A stretch of 64,000 nt of DNA from Anniella stebbinsi (Eukaryota > Chordata > Lepidosauria > Squamata > Anniellidae): positions 59,497,001 through 59,561,000 of the forward strand of contig JARDYH010000002.1 in NCBI GenBank assembly GCA_029215795.1, read 5' to 3'. Both the position numbers and the translations under genes were made by a program. This document shows, piece by piece, positions 11,577-23,171 of the stretch. The notes beneath the pieces were generated by a model. The model saw only the letters and a list, made by a program, of their open reading frames with translations, was not told the origin of the DNA and did no database searches. How positions within the stretch are numbered: position 1 is the first letter of the stretch; every line of letters begins with the position of its first letter.

Positions 11577-13192
11577 TATTTGTAGCCCGCCTCTCCCTCC
11601 GGATCGAGGCGGGGAACAACAACAATATAAAACATAAAAATCACAACAGTTAAAAAAATTTAAAAACAAGAGAAAAATACAACATTAAAAACATCTTAAA
11701 ATTCATCTGGATAGGCCTGTCGGAAGAGGACAGTCTTCATGACTCTCTTAAATTCATGAAGACTGTCAATTTGTCTAACCTCCTCCGACAGACCATTCCA
11801 TAGTCTGGGAGCGATGGAAGAGAAGGTCCTCTGGGTAACACCCGCCAGCCTAGTTCTGACTGGCTTGAGTAAGTTCTTCCCAGAGGACCTAAGTGTGCGG
11901 GGCGGATTGTACGGGAGAAGGCGATCCCGTAGGTACCCTGGACCCAAACCATGTAGGGCTTTAAAGGTAATAACCAACACTTTATACTTCGCCCGGAAAC
12001 TGATTGGCAGCCAGTGAAGCGATTTTAAAACTGGTGTAATGTGATCACCCCTAGGTGTACCGGTGACCAACCTGGCTGCCATATTTTGAACAAGCTGAAG
12101 TTTCCGGACTAGGCACAAAGGTAGCCCTATGTACAGCGCATTGCAGAAGTCGAGCCTCGAAGTTACCAGTGCGTGCACTACCGTCTTTAGGTCTTCCAAC
12201 TCTAGGAAGGGGCGCAGCTGGCGTATCAGCCGAAGCTGATAGTAGGCACTCCTGGCCGTCGCATCAATCTGAGCTGTCATCTGGAGCGACGGATCCAGGA
12301 GTACCCCCAAGCTGCGAACACAATCTTTCAGGGGGGGTGTAACCCCATCCAGAACTGGTTGACACACCTCCAGACCCAGGTTGGGGCCTTTGACAGCAAG
12401 CACCTCCGTCTTGTCTGGATTCAGCTTCAGTTTGTTTTTCCTCATCCAGCCCATTACCGCCTCCAAGCATTCATTCAGAGGAGACACACTATCCTTAGCT
12501 GATGATGTTGTCGAAGGCATAGAGAAATATATTTGGGTGTCATCAGCGTATTGATAGCACCCTGCCCCATGCCTCCGGATGATCTCTCCCAGCGGTTTCA
12601 TGTAAATGTTAAACAGCATTGGGGAAAGGATGGCACCTTGTGGTACACCACATAGCAGCTCCTTTTTTGAAGAGCAGCTATCCCCAAGCATCACCATCTG
12701 GAGCCTGCCCGAGAGATAGGATCGGAACCACTGAAGCACAGTGCCCCCGATTCCCAATTCCCCCAGGCGCTCCAGAAGGATACCATGGTCGATGGTATCG
12801 AAAGCCGCTGAGAGGTCCAAGAGTACCAGCAGGGACACACTCCCCCTGTCGATACTAAGGAGTAGATCATCTACTAAGGCGACCAAAGCGGTCTCAACTC
12901 CGTATCCTGCTCTGAAGCCGGTTTGAAATGGGTCTAGAAAATCAGTGTCATCCAAGACTGCCTGGAGTTGAAAAGCAACTGCTCTCTCGATCACCTTGCC
13001 CAAAAATGGAAGATTTGATACTGGCCTGTAGTTATTAAAGTCCAGGGGATCCAGGGAGGGCTTTTTTAGAAGCGGCCTTACCACCGCCTCTTTTAAACAT
13101 GATGGAAAGCTCCCCTCCCTGAGAGATGCATTAATGATATGCTGTAGATGTGATCTAACTGCATCTCCTCCCTGGACGACCAGCCAGGAAGG
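11541..13192 (-). mobile_element. L2-clade LINE, 5'-truncated (copy A)
   Basis: Minus-strand element whose 3' end (left side) has an (AAT)n tail at 11541-11578 and a hairpin CCCGCCTC...GAGGCGGG at about 11587-11615. It is followed by the RT frame. Homology to the copy at 40.9-43.9 kb starts abruptly at about 13192, inside the codons for SWLVVQGG, so the 5' endonuclease half is missing, as in usual LINE truncation. The 3' untranslated region is short and A-rich. Confidence 0.9.
11696..13192 (-). pseudogene. L2 reverse transcriptase (C-terminal part of ORF2)
   Basis: About 498 residues of open frame continue to a stop, with no internal break. RT motifs are visible: YRPVSNLPFLGKVIERA, LDLSAAFDTIDH (first catalytic Asp), LLCGVPQGAILSPMLFN, YQYADDTQIYF (catalytic YADD), and MRKNKLKLNPDKTEVL. 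The C-terminal block includes LHWLPISFRAKYKVL, HGLGPGYLRD and APRLWNGLSEEV, typical of vertebrate L2 proteins. The N-terminal APE-type endonuclease is absent because the element is 5'-truncated, so it cannot encode the full enzyme. The frame runs 42 residues past the homology boundary into flanking DNA, which is fortuitous. The open frame suggests a fairly recent insertion. L2 proteins act in cis on their own RNA through target-primed reverse transcription. Confidence 0.88.
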
Positions 13193-13635
13193 AAAATGGT
13201 GTCTTTCTCTGGATTTCTTGCACATTCTCACCATAAAAAACTAGTCTACCTATTTATTGCCTCTGATACTATCATGGCAGCAATTCTATAAGTATATGCT
13301 GTACAAATGATGAGAAGTGTGTGGAGAGATTTAAAATATCTCTGATTTTCTTTCTCCAAGTTTGAATCTGTTACTTTTAACAATGATGTAGAGATAAAAC
13401 TTAAAAGGGGTAGTCGGTGGACAGGATGAAGTATTCCATTTCCTTAAAGCTAATGCTATTAGAAAATTACTTTCACAGAGTTCTCTGGAGATTTTCTAAG
13501 TTAATTTTGCTGATTGCCAGGGAAGAGAATTTTCTTTTTACATGAATGATCCTTTAGGATCCATATAAGTCTTAAGAAATTGTATACTGACACAATGGGA
13601 TAATAATGATAGATCTTGTATATAGGAATTTGGAG

Positions 13636-13887
13636 CAGGGGACCTACAACTTTTTGGACTGGTAGGCACTTTTGGAATTTTACAAGTATGTCATGGGCAC
13701 TCTCACAAAATGTTTGCTTTGGGGGACCTTGCCCATTCACAAAATGTACCATGGTAGACATGGCCAATCACAAAACACCCATTTCCCAGAAGGCAAAGTG
13801 AAAAGTAACTTGCCAGGAAGGGCAGGGAGCCTGGTGGGTGCCAAGGGAGGTGCATGTAGGCATATAGGTGCCCATGGGACATCCTAA
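13636..13887 (+). mobile_element. hAT-like element related to the one at 15.1 kb
   Basis: Left end CAGGGGACCTACAACTTTTT followed by GGTAGGCACTTTTGGAATTT and CAAAATG repeats, matching the left part of the 15.1 kb element (CCCAACCTTTTTGG, GGGCACATTTGGGAATTTGA). The right end is less clear (GGTGCCCATGGGACATCCTA). Confidence 0.55.
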
Positions 13888-13896
13888 GAGGACTCT

Positions 13897-14256
13897 TAGA
13901 CCCCCTCTAGATGGATTCCGTTTGACGCCTGTTCCTCCGATTATGCGCATATTCGCTGAAGCGCTTTATCGTAAATGCTTGTATGCAGGAGGTAATTGAG
14001 CACTCAACAGGTGACCTTACTGGTTGTTTCAAATGCGCTTTACAAGTAGTTAATGCGGAGAATCGCTTGTTCACATAGTCAAAATGCGCTTTAACGGCCG
14101 GAGCAAAATAAAACTCGCTATTTAACGCGCATTCGATAATGCGCATAATCGGAGAGAAAACGCGCCTCTACACCTGATTTGCGCTCCGTTCTTGTAGAGG
14201 TAAATTTTTAATGTGCCTTGAAAGAGCTTTAAATGCCTCTTGTAGAGGCAGCCTTA
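13897..14256 (-). mobile_element. GCGCAT-rich MITE, copy 1
   Basis: About 360 bases, ends TAGACCCCCTCTAGATGG and CTTGTAGAGGCAGCCTTA. The interior has repeated GATTATGCGCAT/ATGCGCATAATCGG motifs. Same family as copies at 16.9, 24.3, 30.8 and 60.6 kb. Its open frame MRIIECALNSEFYFAPAVKA recurs between copies because of nucleotide similarity and is not evidence of coding. Nine bases separate it from a hAT-like element on its left. Confidence 0.85.
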
Positions 14257-14943
14257 GAAAGATTCTGGTGCTTTGAGGACTAAGAAATTGTAATTTTGAC
14301 CATCTGACATACTTTCCTTCTAGTTATCAAATATATATTCCCTATCATATGTGGTACCTCTGAGTATCTGTGTTTATAACAAGGCAATATTGAACATTTT
14401 GTAAACATTATTGGAAGGAAAATGTAGGGGGAGATAAAATTGCTCATAAAATGGTGATATTAGAAGTGGTTCTCATTTTCTTGTGAGTTGCCATCTATTT
14501 TCTACTAAGTTCATTAGGATGTTAGAGGTTTTCCATGCATAGCTTGCAAAAGCTCAGTGGCTGCCATAGTTACAGTTTTCTTGATTTTTTCCTATTTGTG
14601 CGCCTATAAAAAGAAGAGTTCAAATGGCCATAAGATAAGCATGGTCGTAAACATTCCCACCCCATTGTGCTCTTGGCTGGTACAAGCTCTTCAGTACCTC
14701 TTGAAGGAGCCTGGAAAACTGGGCCAGCATTATATGGGGAACCATAATTCTTGCTGCTATATTAAGAAGTGAATGAACAAGCCCTTAGAGATTGTTCAGC
14801 TTAAAATGTAATACTGAATAGATGTTAATGAACTATCTTTATCTCTTCTTAGAAACAGTCTGCAGTATGTGTTGTGTGCCTTTGCACATATATACACGGC
14901 TTCTAGTTTTGCTATCTGCAGAGACAACTTGTCTATGGAGGTG

Positions 14944-15880
14944 GGGCAGTACCATAGCTCAGTGGTATAGTACATGCTTTGCTTGCAGAAGGTCCCAGTT
15001 TCAAACCCTGGAATCTCCAGATAAAAGGATCAGGTGATGTGAAAGAACTCTAGTTGAGATCCAGGAGAGATCCACTTCCAGTTAAAGTAGAGCTGAGTTC
15101 CCCAACCTTTTTGGATCCCTGGGCACATTTGGGAATTTGAGAAACTGCTGTGGGCACCATCACAAAATGGCTACCATGGAGGATGTGACTAGTTACATAA
15201 TGACTGCCATGGGGTGTGGCTAGTCAAAAGTGAGCTTACGTGGTTTGGGGGAGAGAAATGGTGAGGCTAGAGGCTGCTAGGGAGGAGGGTGCAAGGTGGG
15301 TAAGCATCCAAGATGAACAAGAAAAAAGGAGAAACATCTCAGGATGCTGTAGACAACTTTATTGTGGGAGGGAGGAGGAAAGAACAAGGCAAAGGATTAA
15401 AGGGGAAAGAAAGAACAAAGCTAGAGGGTGTGGTGGTGAAACAGCAAGGTGAAGAGGTAGGGAGAGACATAGTGATGCTAGGGGCTTGGAGGAAGGGGGA
15501 AACAGCAAGGCAAAGGGGTAGAGAAAGAGCAAGTCTAGAGGCTAGGGAGGGGAGACACAAGAGCAAAAGGTGGGGCTGGGGAGAGACATAGTAATGCTAG
15601 AGACTGAGAGGGAGGGGAAAATAGGAAAAGGGAAGAGAAAGATCAAGGCTAGATTCTAAAAAAGGGAGAGGAAGAAGACTGCCATAACATTTTCCAAAGT
15701 TTTTTAAAAGGTTTTTTTGAAGGGGACATGGAGTGGAGAGCATTGTGGGCACTGTTGGAGGTTCCTGCAGGCACCATGACACCCACAGGTGCCAAGTTGG
15801 GAACCCCTGGAGTAGATGATATTGGGAAAGATGGACAAATAGTCTGACCTGGTACAAGGCAGCTTCCTGTAAACATACAG
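14944..15880 (+). mobile_element. tRNA-derived SINE split by a hAT-like insertion
   Basis: The left part 14944-15093 has CATAGCTCAGTGGTATAGTA (box A-like) and GTTTCAAACCCTGG (box B-like). The right part 15812-15880 has TAGTCTGACCTGGTACAAGG and CAGCTTCCTGTAAACATACA. Together they make one SINE interrupted at 15094-15811. Confidence 0.8.
15094..15811 (+). mobile_element. hAT-like element inserted in a SINE, with purine-rich minisatellite core
   Basis: Left end TGAGTTCCCCAACCTTTTTG and right end AAGTTGGGAACCCCTG form the CAGGGGTTCCCAACY type of terminal repeat common in hAT elements. The flanks (AGTAGAGC / AGTAGATG) are imperfect duplicates and the two halves of one SINE lie on either side. The core 15240-15660 is strongly purine-biased with a repeated unit GAGAGACATAGTRATGCTAG, spaced about 118 bases. 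No transposase is present. Confidence 0.75.
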
Positions 15881-16882
15881 TGAAGGAGCTTCTGTGTACA
15901 ACAGCTGTAAGGTGACCATCTGCCAGGCACTCCTTTGATTTATACTGTCATCAAGCTTCTTTTTTTCTGCCTTTTTGGTTCAGGAAATTCCTACAGTTTA
16001 TGGGAATTTAATTTGGGAAGAGGACATTACCAGCTGAACCCCAATCACTGCTGGGAGGATGCAGCTGGTTTCCCCCTCTCTTACCCCCTTAACTGCAAAG
16101 CCTGTAATGTGATTTAAGAGGCAAGGCAAGTGGGAGATTTATCCTTGCGGTGCTCCACAAAATAGCTGACCTTGGAATTCAGTTGAGGGAGATTTTATTA
16201 AACATAAGGGGAAAAGGATCAGATAGAAAGGTAAAGCATAATACAAGTTCAGATGATTCAAAATCATTCTACATTACTGAGACTGAGTAACTAATAAAGC
16301 TCTGTTTCATCTTACATGTGTACCAGCATAAGTCTTTCCAGGTGTTTGGTTGAAGATGGCACAACCCAGTAAAACATACACCATCTTTATTCAGTTTCCT
16401 CAGGGAGGTATTGATTGGTAGAGAGAAGCCCACTGATCGGGATGTAGCAAAGGCATTCTGGTTTCAGCCTGACGTAGATGGGTAATGCCTGATTCAAGCT
16501 TGCCAGGGCAGGAAATTATAAAGGATAGGTGAGACCTGAGGAAAATATTTCTCCTTCTACTACTAGGCAAAACTACAATGAGAAGGACCCATCCTGTGTG
16601 TTCTGGAGAAAAGTCTGTTGTAAAGGAGCAGAATGACTTGAGGAAATGGAATAGGAAGATCATGGAGGATCTAGAGGTACTTAAAGAAGACAAAGCTTTT
16701 GTCACACTTAAGTTCCCTCTGAAACCTGTTGTAAAACTTCATTGGCTCAGAGCACAGAACCACTCTGTAGAGGTTGGAAACAAATATCTAAGGAAACAAG
16801 TCTTACACAGTCTAGAAAAGCACTTTTTAAAACAATAAAATATCTCAATTAAGAAGGCACCAACCTCAGTCCAGATCTCTAC
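15881..16882. other. Unassigned intron with an 86-codon frame
   Basis: 16578-16838 (+) is open for 86 codons (starts MRRTHPVCSGEKSVV) and Lys-rich, but has no motif I recognise and no splice-site support. Treated as non-coding. Confidence 0.4.
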
Positions 16883-17232
16883 TAAGGCCTCATCTACAAG
16901 AATTCGCCTTTACGCCTGGTTAGGCGATTATGCGCATATTCGCAGAAGCGCATTTACGCCTAATACCTCTGTACAAGAGGCAGCGAAGCGCATTACTGGA
17001 CAACCGAAACATGATTTAAATTGTTGACATGCGGAGAATCGCTTGTTCACATAGTCAAAATGCGCTTTAATGGCTGGAGCAAAATAAAACTCGCTATTTA
17101 ACGCACATTCGATAATGCGCATAATCGGAGAGAAAACGCGCCTCTACGCCCGATTTGCGCTCCGTTCTTGTAGAGGTAAATTTTTTAATGCGCCTTGAAA
17201 GAGCTTTAACTGCCTCTTGTAGAGGCAGCCTA
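16883..17232 (-). mobile_element. GCGCAT-rich MITE, copy 2
   Basis: About 350 bases. Ends AAGGCCTCATCTACAAGAAT and CTTGTAGAGGCAGCCTA, giving a terminal inverted repeat of TCTACAAG type. The middle differs from copy 1 (CTCTGTACAAGAGGCAGCGA in place of the GTAAATGCTTGTATGCAGGA segment), so at least two subtypes exist. No clear target duplication. Confidence 0.85.
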
Positions 17233-18576
17233 GGTGAGTCCTGTTGGAGTAGTAGTAGCAGCAGCAGCAGTGGCTGGAAAGTGTGCCAGCAAACCTTCTG
17301 CTCTGTTGATCAAGGAAGGAGGAAAGCCATGTGCTAATAAGGATCAAGTAGATGCAGGCACCAAGTGATCACTAGCTTCCTGTTGCCCCCATTGGTTACA
17401 GTAGGCGTCCAGCTCTCTGAATAGGAAACTTCTAAATGAGCAATTTTAAAGAACTGCTCATGTGGAAGCCTTTTCAAATGAAAATAAAACCTAAAAACAT
17501 TTACACATCTTTGGTTGGAAGGATTTTAGTCCAAATGCAGTGACATTTCTGAGTCTTAATTCCCCCCCCCCCAAATTGGGGGTTTGTGGGGGATCTAGTG
17601 TGTGTAGCTTAGCATTGTGAATGAAAAGCAACAAAATCAAAATCAAATGTAGCACCATTTGTTCCAATTTTGGAGAGTAAGAACTTTAATATTATTATTT
17701 TATTTTATTTAAAGCAAGTATCCAGCCCGTTTAGAACCTGAGATATGAGGCAAAATGTGCAGGCACTATTCCACCCAATCATTTTGTGAAACGCTTCCCT
17801 GCTTCCATCATTCAGGTTTTTTTAGCCAATGGGTGAAGTCATAGCTGTGATAGGCATTTAGGGAAGCACACAGCCCCATCTCACACCTGCTATGAGGATT
17901 TTTAGAGCCCCTTCTCTGATTAGCCCCTTCTCATCTCATCTCATCTCAAAATATTCTAAAACATAATCAACCATCTATTTCTTTTGCCATTCCCTCAAGC
18001 CTAAAGCTCCACTCACCTTTCTTTCAGCAAGCTATAACGGAAAGATTAATACTTTTCATTTGGCTGTAACTATCCACAGAGCATTTTATAGTATTTGGTA
18101 AATAGCTATTTTCTGAAATAGTTCCAGAGTGATGTAAGTGCTACTGTAGCTAGGCAATTCACAGTAATGTTGCTAACGCCATCATGGCTAAATCTAGAAT
18201 ACTGTAGTGTAATATAATATTAACAGCAAACACTTTTAAAATTACTTTTTCCCATAGCAGTTACTACTTGTCATTGAAAAGGGAATGAATGTAGCTGTAC
18301 TAGAAAGCATCTGGTTTCTTTTTCTGATAAAATACTTAACTGATGGGTGGGTTGGGATAGCAGAGAAGAGGGTTTTCAGAATGCTCCAGAATCTAGCTCA
18401 GGACATTTCTTCATATTGTTACAGTGACTGGATGTAACCTTCTTTTATTAGGGAGATTGCATGGTAATGGACCGAAATGACTGGTTCATTCCCTAATGGA
18501 AGCTCATTATTAGAAGATGGTCTCTTGATAGAGAATCCCTTCTGAAATGTTTCAAAGCCATGAGAGTTTTGAAAAA
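17233..18576. other. Unassigned intron
   Basis: Includes a short AGTAGCAGCAGCAGC tract at 17250 and a TCTCATCTCATCTCATCTCA repeat near 17930. No gene seen. Confidence 0.45.
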
Positions 18577-19030
18577 GTGGGCCAGTTCGCATGTCACACT
18601 AAGCCACCATGAGAATAAGGCATGGTGGGTGAGTGGCTTGTCCATTGCTTCCAACAAATGATTGTCTTCTCTGCAGCTCCACAGCTTACTTCTGTCCCAG
18701 TCCCTCTCACTCCTCCAGCCCACTGCCGGCACATATCCTAGGGGGCTGTGTGGCAAAAATGCTTATTTCCTCATTCCCAAAGTCAGCACCCTTTCTGTAA
18801 TTGGTCTGGTGCGGTTGCTGGCTGATGAGGGAAATTCCCTCCCACATCAGATCACAAAAAAGGAAATAATGAGCCATTATGAACACAGGAATACGTCGCA
18901 AGCTATTTTGAAAATAAATAAATTTGGTGCTCTTGCACTCTGGTGCAAGAGCAAAATACCACCTATCTGCTATTTAGCCAATCTTCCCCTTATCCACCTC
19001 TTACCAGTATCTTTGAAGTTGTACAACTAC
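18577..19030. repeat. Unnamed interspersed repeat, copy 2
   Basis: Begins GTGGGCCAGTTCGCATGTCA then ACTAAGCCACC, and from 18760 on is collinear with 3525-3790. A TTGCACTCTGGTGCAAGAG hairpin occurs at about 18933-18951. The terminal GTTCGCATGTCAC resembles that of the 10.96 kb element. Confidence 0.6.
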
Positions 19031-19600
19031 TGAAAAAAGTGGGCTGACTTTCTTCCCCCACCATCAAACTACAGACCCAAGTTTAGACTTTGTTTATCAT
19101 TCCGGTCACACTTTTCAATGTGCAGAATGCTTTACGATTTTGATATTGTTTTGCTCCAATGAAAGCTCTATGCAATGAATTTGGTTGAGTGAAGAATTAC
19201 TTGCAAGGGGCTACTCAGTAACTTTATGGTTAAGCGGAGGATTTACTTAAGCCCCCTCCTCCCAGCCAATGCTCTAACTACTTTGGAGTATCCAACGGGG
19301 CCAATGTGCAAGTGGCCCCTCCCACTGATTCTGCTGCGCAAGCAGAGATTTTACACTTCCTATAGGAAGCCCTGAAATGACTAGAAATGCTAGTTTCTGG
19401 ATTGGGACAAGGTGGAGCTCCCTTATGTGAGTTCTGCTCACCTGCCCTGTTCCAGAAACAAGCGCTTCCACTCATTTACAATTCCTGAATGTGCTAAATC
19501 TCCATTTCACAAGCAGTGGGCCTTGCTTGTGGAAAGGGATCATTAGGGATGTATTAGAATCACCAGGAGCATAGTGCCCAACTGGATACAGCCCACTGCA

Positions 19601-19642
19601 TACAGCCTGCACACATACACATACACACACGCACACGCACCA
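19601..19642. repeat. Interrupted (AC)n microsatellite
   Basis: CACACATACACATACACACA followed by CGCACACGCAC; degenerate AC repeat. Confidence 0.8.
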
Positions 19643-19669
19643 GAAAGCACCGAGGGATGTTGAAATGAT

Positions 19670-19841
19670 TAGGGTGAACATATGAAAAGGAGGACAGGGC
19701 TTCTGTATCTTTAACAGTTGTATAGAAAAAGGAATTTCACCAAGTTTTATTTGTATGCATGCAGCACCTGGTGAAATTCCCTTTTCTATGCAACTGTTAA
19801 AGATACAAGAGCCCTGCCCTCCTTTTTATATGGTCACCCTA
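19670..19841. mobile_element. hAT-type MITE with exact 8-bp target duplication
   Basis: 172 bases. Ends TAGGGTGAACATATGAAAAG and ATATGGTCACCCTA are inverted repeats, and the whole element is nearly palindromic (AACAGTTGTATAGAAAA pairs with the right arm). It is flanked on both sides by GAAATGAT (19662-19669 and 19842-19849), an 8-bp duplication typical of hAT transposases. Confidence 0.88.
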
Positions 19842-19970
19842 GAAATGATGGAGCTATGCATGCACTCACTATACATTAGAAGTTTGTTGTAATGAGACTC
19901 TGGCACTGGGAGAGCACATAGCAGTGTTAGACAGGCAGCAGTTGTGGCTGTAGCCCTTTGGGGAGTGGAC

Positions 19971-20080
19971 AGCCTATCTATTGCTATACTATTGCTTTAA
20001 AATGGTTTATAACAGTTTTAAACCGGTTAACCAGTTTAAAATTGTTATAAACTGTTTTAAAGCAGTAGTATAGATAGGCT
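19971..20080. repeat. 110-bp near-perfect palindrome
   Basis: AGCCTATCTATTGCTATACT and its reverse complement enclose a centre reading AAACCGGTTAACCAGTTTAA. Arms are about 50 bases each with few mismatches. Probably a fold-back MITE. Confidence 0.85.
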
Positions 20081-20095
20081 ATGTGTCTCTTATGA

Positions 20096-20322
20096 TAGGG
20101 ATGTGCACATTCTGTGATTGCACCGCACAAATATCAAGGTTGGTTTTCTACCCTCTGAATTTGAGAAGGTTGGCTCAAAATTGTATGGGCTATGCCTGGT
20201 GTTGTCTCTGAAGCTGGTGTGCAATGGTTGTGGAAGAGTTGAGCGAGATTTCCAGAAGTCAGTGCCCTTCACCATGTTCAGCAAAAGCCATCATGAAAAT
20301 TTGCTTTATTTGTACATCCCTA
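20096..20322. mobile_element. Short inverted-terminal element (TAGGGATGTGCAC type)
   Basis: Left end TAGGGATGTGCAC and right end TTTGTACATCCCTA are inverted repeats. About 227 bases and non-coding. It begins 16 bases after the palindrome at 19971-20080. Terminal sequence suggests hAT affinity; no clear duplication. Confidence 0.6.
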
Positions 20323-20956
20323 CAAGTGGATGCAGTTGTCGAATAGCTAGACAAGGAGTGGGATGCCTCCATTAACTTTATTTATCTTTGTTTGTCCTCA
20401 TCTACAAGTTTCCACCATGACCAACAGAGAAGGAAGTTTCTTTGCTTTGCATGACTGAAACCCATGGCCGTGACAATGTTGACCATCAGCTTTTATACTG
20501 ATGTTTTCTAGGCTCACATCCACAGAAATTGCCTTTGTTGGCCAAGGTAAAAAGCATGCAACACAAATTACCATGTATTGTTAGGCAATCACCACCTATT
20601 CATTCCTTCAATATTTATGTATTTCCAAATAACCAAAGACTGAATTTCTAATTTATGTAAGATGATCTTTCATAGTGTAAATAAGAAATGTCAGTTGGAA
20701 TTGGTAGCATATTTGTCTTTGTGTGTACATTGTTTGTTGCTATGGTACAGCTACCCAACAACTGTAGGCTTACTTAAATATTAAACAAAAATCTGCTACA
20801 AAACATGGTACTATCTGGCCTAAAAATAAAACAGATGATGAACACAATACGATGATCAAAACTGCAGAAAAATACCAATAATTGACTGAAAGTATATGGC
20901 ATAGCAATGCTGAAAAGAAATGTATTGCTTCCTTGTATCTAAAAAATATTTACGTT

Positions 20957-21031
20957 GTGCAATCCCATCCATATCTGCTCAGAAGAAAAGCACTTGGAGT
21001 TCACAGGGAAATGAGTTTAGGACTGCAGCCT
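20957..21031. repeat. Short palindromic repeat (GCAATCCTATRC family), copy 1
   Basis: GTGCAATCCCATCC at the left and GGACTGCAGCC at the right, with TCAGAAGAAAAGCACTTGGA between. Diverged member of a family of about 75-bp palindromes (see 48.3 kb). Confidence 0.5.
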
Positions 21032-21694
21032 TAAAAGAGTGAAAACTACGCACTGTAATTCTTCCTCACAGGGCACTTTAACATCCCCAATGAACTTGGA
21101 GTGCAGCAGCAGGAAAACGGATGATACCAGTTTTCTCCCGCTTGCACTCAGGCATGTTTAGGCAGCATGCATGGGTGCAAGTGGTGGGAGGAAAACCAGG
21201 AACACAAAAGAGTACTCTTTCCTAGTGTGTGCAAATGGGAAGCCCTATTTGTGCACTTTGGAAAAATTACAAGGAAGTGCGGGCAAGGTTCCCATTCCCA
21301 TTTTTGAACAAAAATAGGAACAGGAACATAAAAAAAGGGATCCAAACCGACTGCAATCGTAATCAGCCGGGAAGGGGGGTATGGGCAGCAGCTTGAGTAC
21401 ACTTGCGAATAGTGATTGTGCCCACTGGGCAAGAGTAGGAGGGCTTTTTGCCACTCTTGCCGCTCAGCTTTTAGCAGGCCAAAATAACCTATGGTGACCA
21501 CCAGATGACAAGATAACCCACTATGGTTTAAATAGTTCCTCTGCAGAGAGTGGGCTATCATAGTGTGTTATTTTGACCAAATAACCCAGCGTCAGTTTTA
21601 AAAAATCTCGCCAAATGACATGACAACCCATGATGGGCTAAGTAAGCCACTGTGGGATATTTAACTCATTGTGGCTTATCATGACATCCAAATC

Positions 21695-21890
21695 TAGTCT
21701 GATCATCTAGCCCAGTACTGTCAACACTGATTTGTCATTGCTTTCCAGGGCCGGATCTACACTAAGCAGGATATAACACTTCAGACAAGAATTTTTCCAG
21801 CCTTGCTGGGAGATGCTGGGGATTGAACCTTCAACATTTTGCATGCAAAAGATGGGCTCTATCACTTGGCCACTGACTCAGTGCTTAACA
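21695..21890 (-). mobile_element. tRNA-derived SINE with a short foreign segment
   Basis: Minus copy: CATCTAGCCCAGTACTGTCA, CCAGCCTTGCTGGGAGATGC, GGGATTGAACCTTCAACATT and GCATGCAAAAGATGGGCTCT. The segment 21751-21785 (GGATCTACACTAAGCAGGAT) does not belong to the SINE and matches the termini of the MITE at 57005-57250. Confidence 0.7.
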
Positions 21891-23171
21891 GTTTTGACTG
21901 ACCCTGCATGGCAGTTCTTCGAATGCTGCATTCTAACGTACATTTCTAGAAGACTTATGAAGATATTTCTTAACATATATAGCAGTTTCTTACAGTCATA
22001 TTTGTCAGTTAATTTATCCCTTGTAAGTGTTAGTATTATTATTAGTGTGTGCGTATATATAATGTACTATATTTAAAGGGGAACAAACTCTTCTGTGCTC
22101 AGTTCAACAACTGTTAGAAAGACCATATGTTAATAGCAGAACATTGCACTGCAAGTAAAGTTTGTTGCATTTTAAAATAGCCAGTCATGCTCAAAATGAC
22201 AAAGCACATGTTAATATGATATATAAGGAATTATTTTCAGATTATGATTACTCAATTACATTTGTGTTATCTTTCAACTAACTGACACTGTGTATACATG
22301 CAGACATCAGACTTATTGTAAAACCACTTGAAAAAAAAATGTTATAAGCTTCTATCGCATCATGTTTCATAATATAAGCAAATGTAATACAACTTGGAGG
22401 GAGCAAGCCTATGTTCCCTAGACAGCATCTGGAGGGGACATAAGATTGTTCGGTTTCCTGATTCTGAGCTTGTAAACAGCTCCAAGCTGGGAGTCAGGAA
22501 ACTGCGCTCCCCTCCCCCTTGCCTTCATAACCGGTGCAGAGAGAACCGTGCTAACTACCTTTCCATGCTTCAAAAATAGAGTGCGGAACAGGGACAAGGG
22601 AGTGTTCCAGGTAGAGGGAGGACAGGAAACTAGAGCGGCTGCATTATGCTGTTTCCTATGGCTACCCCAGGCTCCTTCTCACCCTCTCTGAAGCGCCACT
22701 GCTAGATGGGTGAAATTGCCCATCTAGCAGAAATGCAGGGTGGGCTGGAGCACAGAGACGAAGATCACCTTTGTGCTGCTCCTGCTCTGCATGGGATTCC
22801 TGTTAGCCTCCAAGTTTGGAGGATGACAGGAATTGTGATAGGATTGTGCCTTAAATTGTGTTAAAGACTGTCTGAGTTTCATCCAGGAGTTGACAAATAT
22901 TCCAGTGGCAACCTTAAATTAAATTTTGCTGAGTGTTTCCTTCTCATGCAGCACAAAATGAGAGACCATAATTCTACTTCTCCTTGGAACTGGAGAATTC
23001 AGAAAGGAAGAGTCTCCTACTTACACCAGGAGATCAACTCCATCCCCTAGCATATGCAAAGAACTCTGGTGAGGGCTTATTTTTCACTTCTGAGCTTTGG
23101 AGAACGACCAAAAGCCTCCAGAAAACTTGATGGGAAGGGAGACACAATCTGTTTTATTGTCCAGCATGACA
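21891..23171. other. Unassigned intron
   Basis: The 22400-22860 part is GC-richer with CATCTAGCAG motifs in inverse orientation (GATGGGTGAAATTGCCCATC at about 22705), probably a DNA-element relic. No gene seen. Confidence 0.4.

Noticed and set aside
12264..12926. Frames antisense or out of frame to the L2 RT
   Set aside because: Shadows of the RT ORF; the same shadows recur opposite copy B.
13907..14146. Conserved-looking peptide starting MRIIECALNSEFYF, repeated at 16.9 and 30.9 kb
   Set aside because: It occurs only inside copies of the GCGCAT MITE; copies diverge without codon-position bias and include indels, so it reflects DNA-level similarity.
14944..15010. tRNA-like box A and box B
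   Set aside because: Part of a SINE head; no complete cloverleaf or acceptor-stem pairing. The same holds for the heads at 21.8 and 60.3 kb.
15240..15591. Open frames in a purine-rich region
   Set aside because: Minisatellite core of a hAT-like element; the frames come from biased composition.
16578..16838. 86-codon Lys-rich frame
   Set aside because: Could be an old coding fragment, but no family recognised and no supporting signals.
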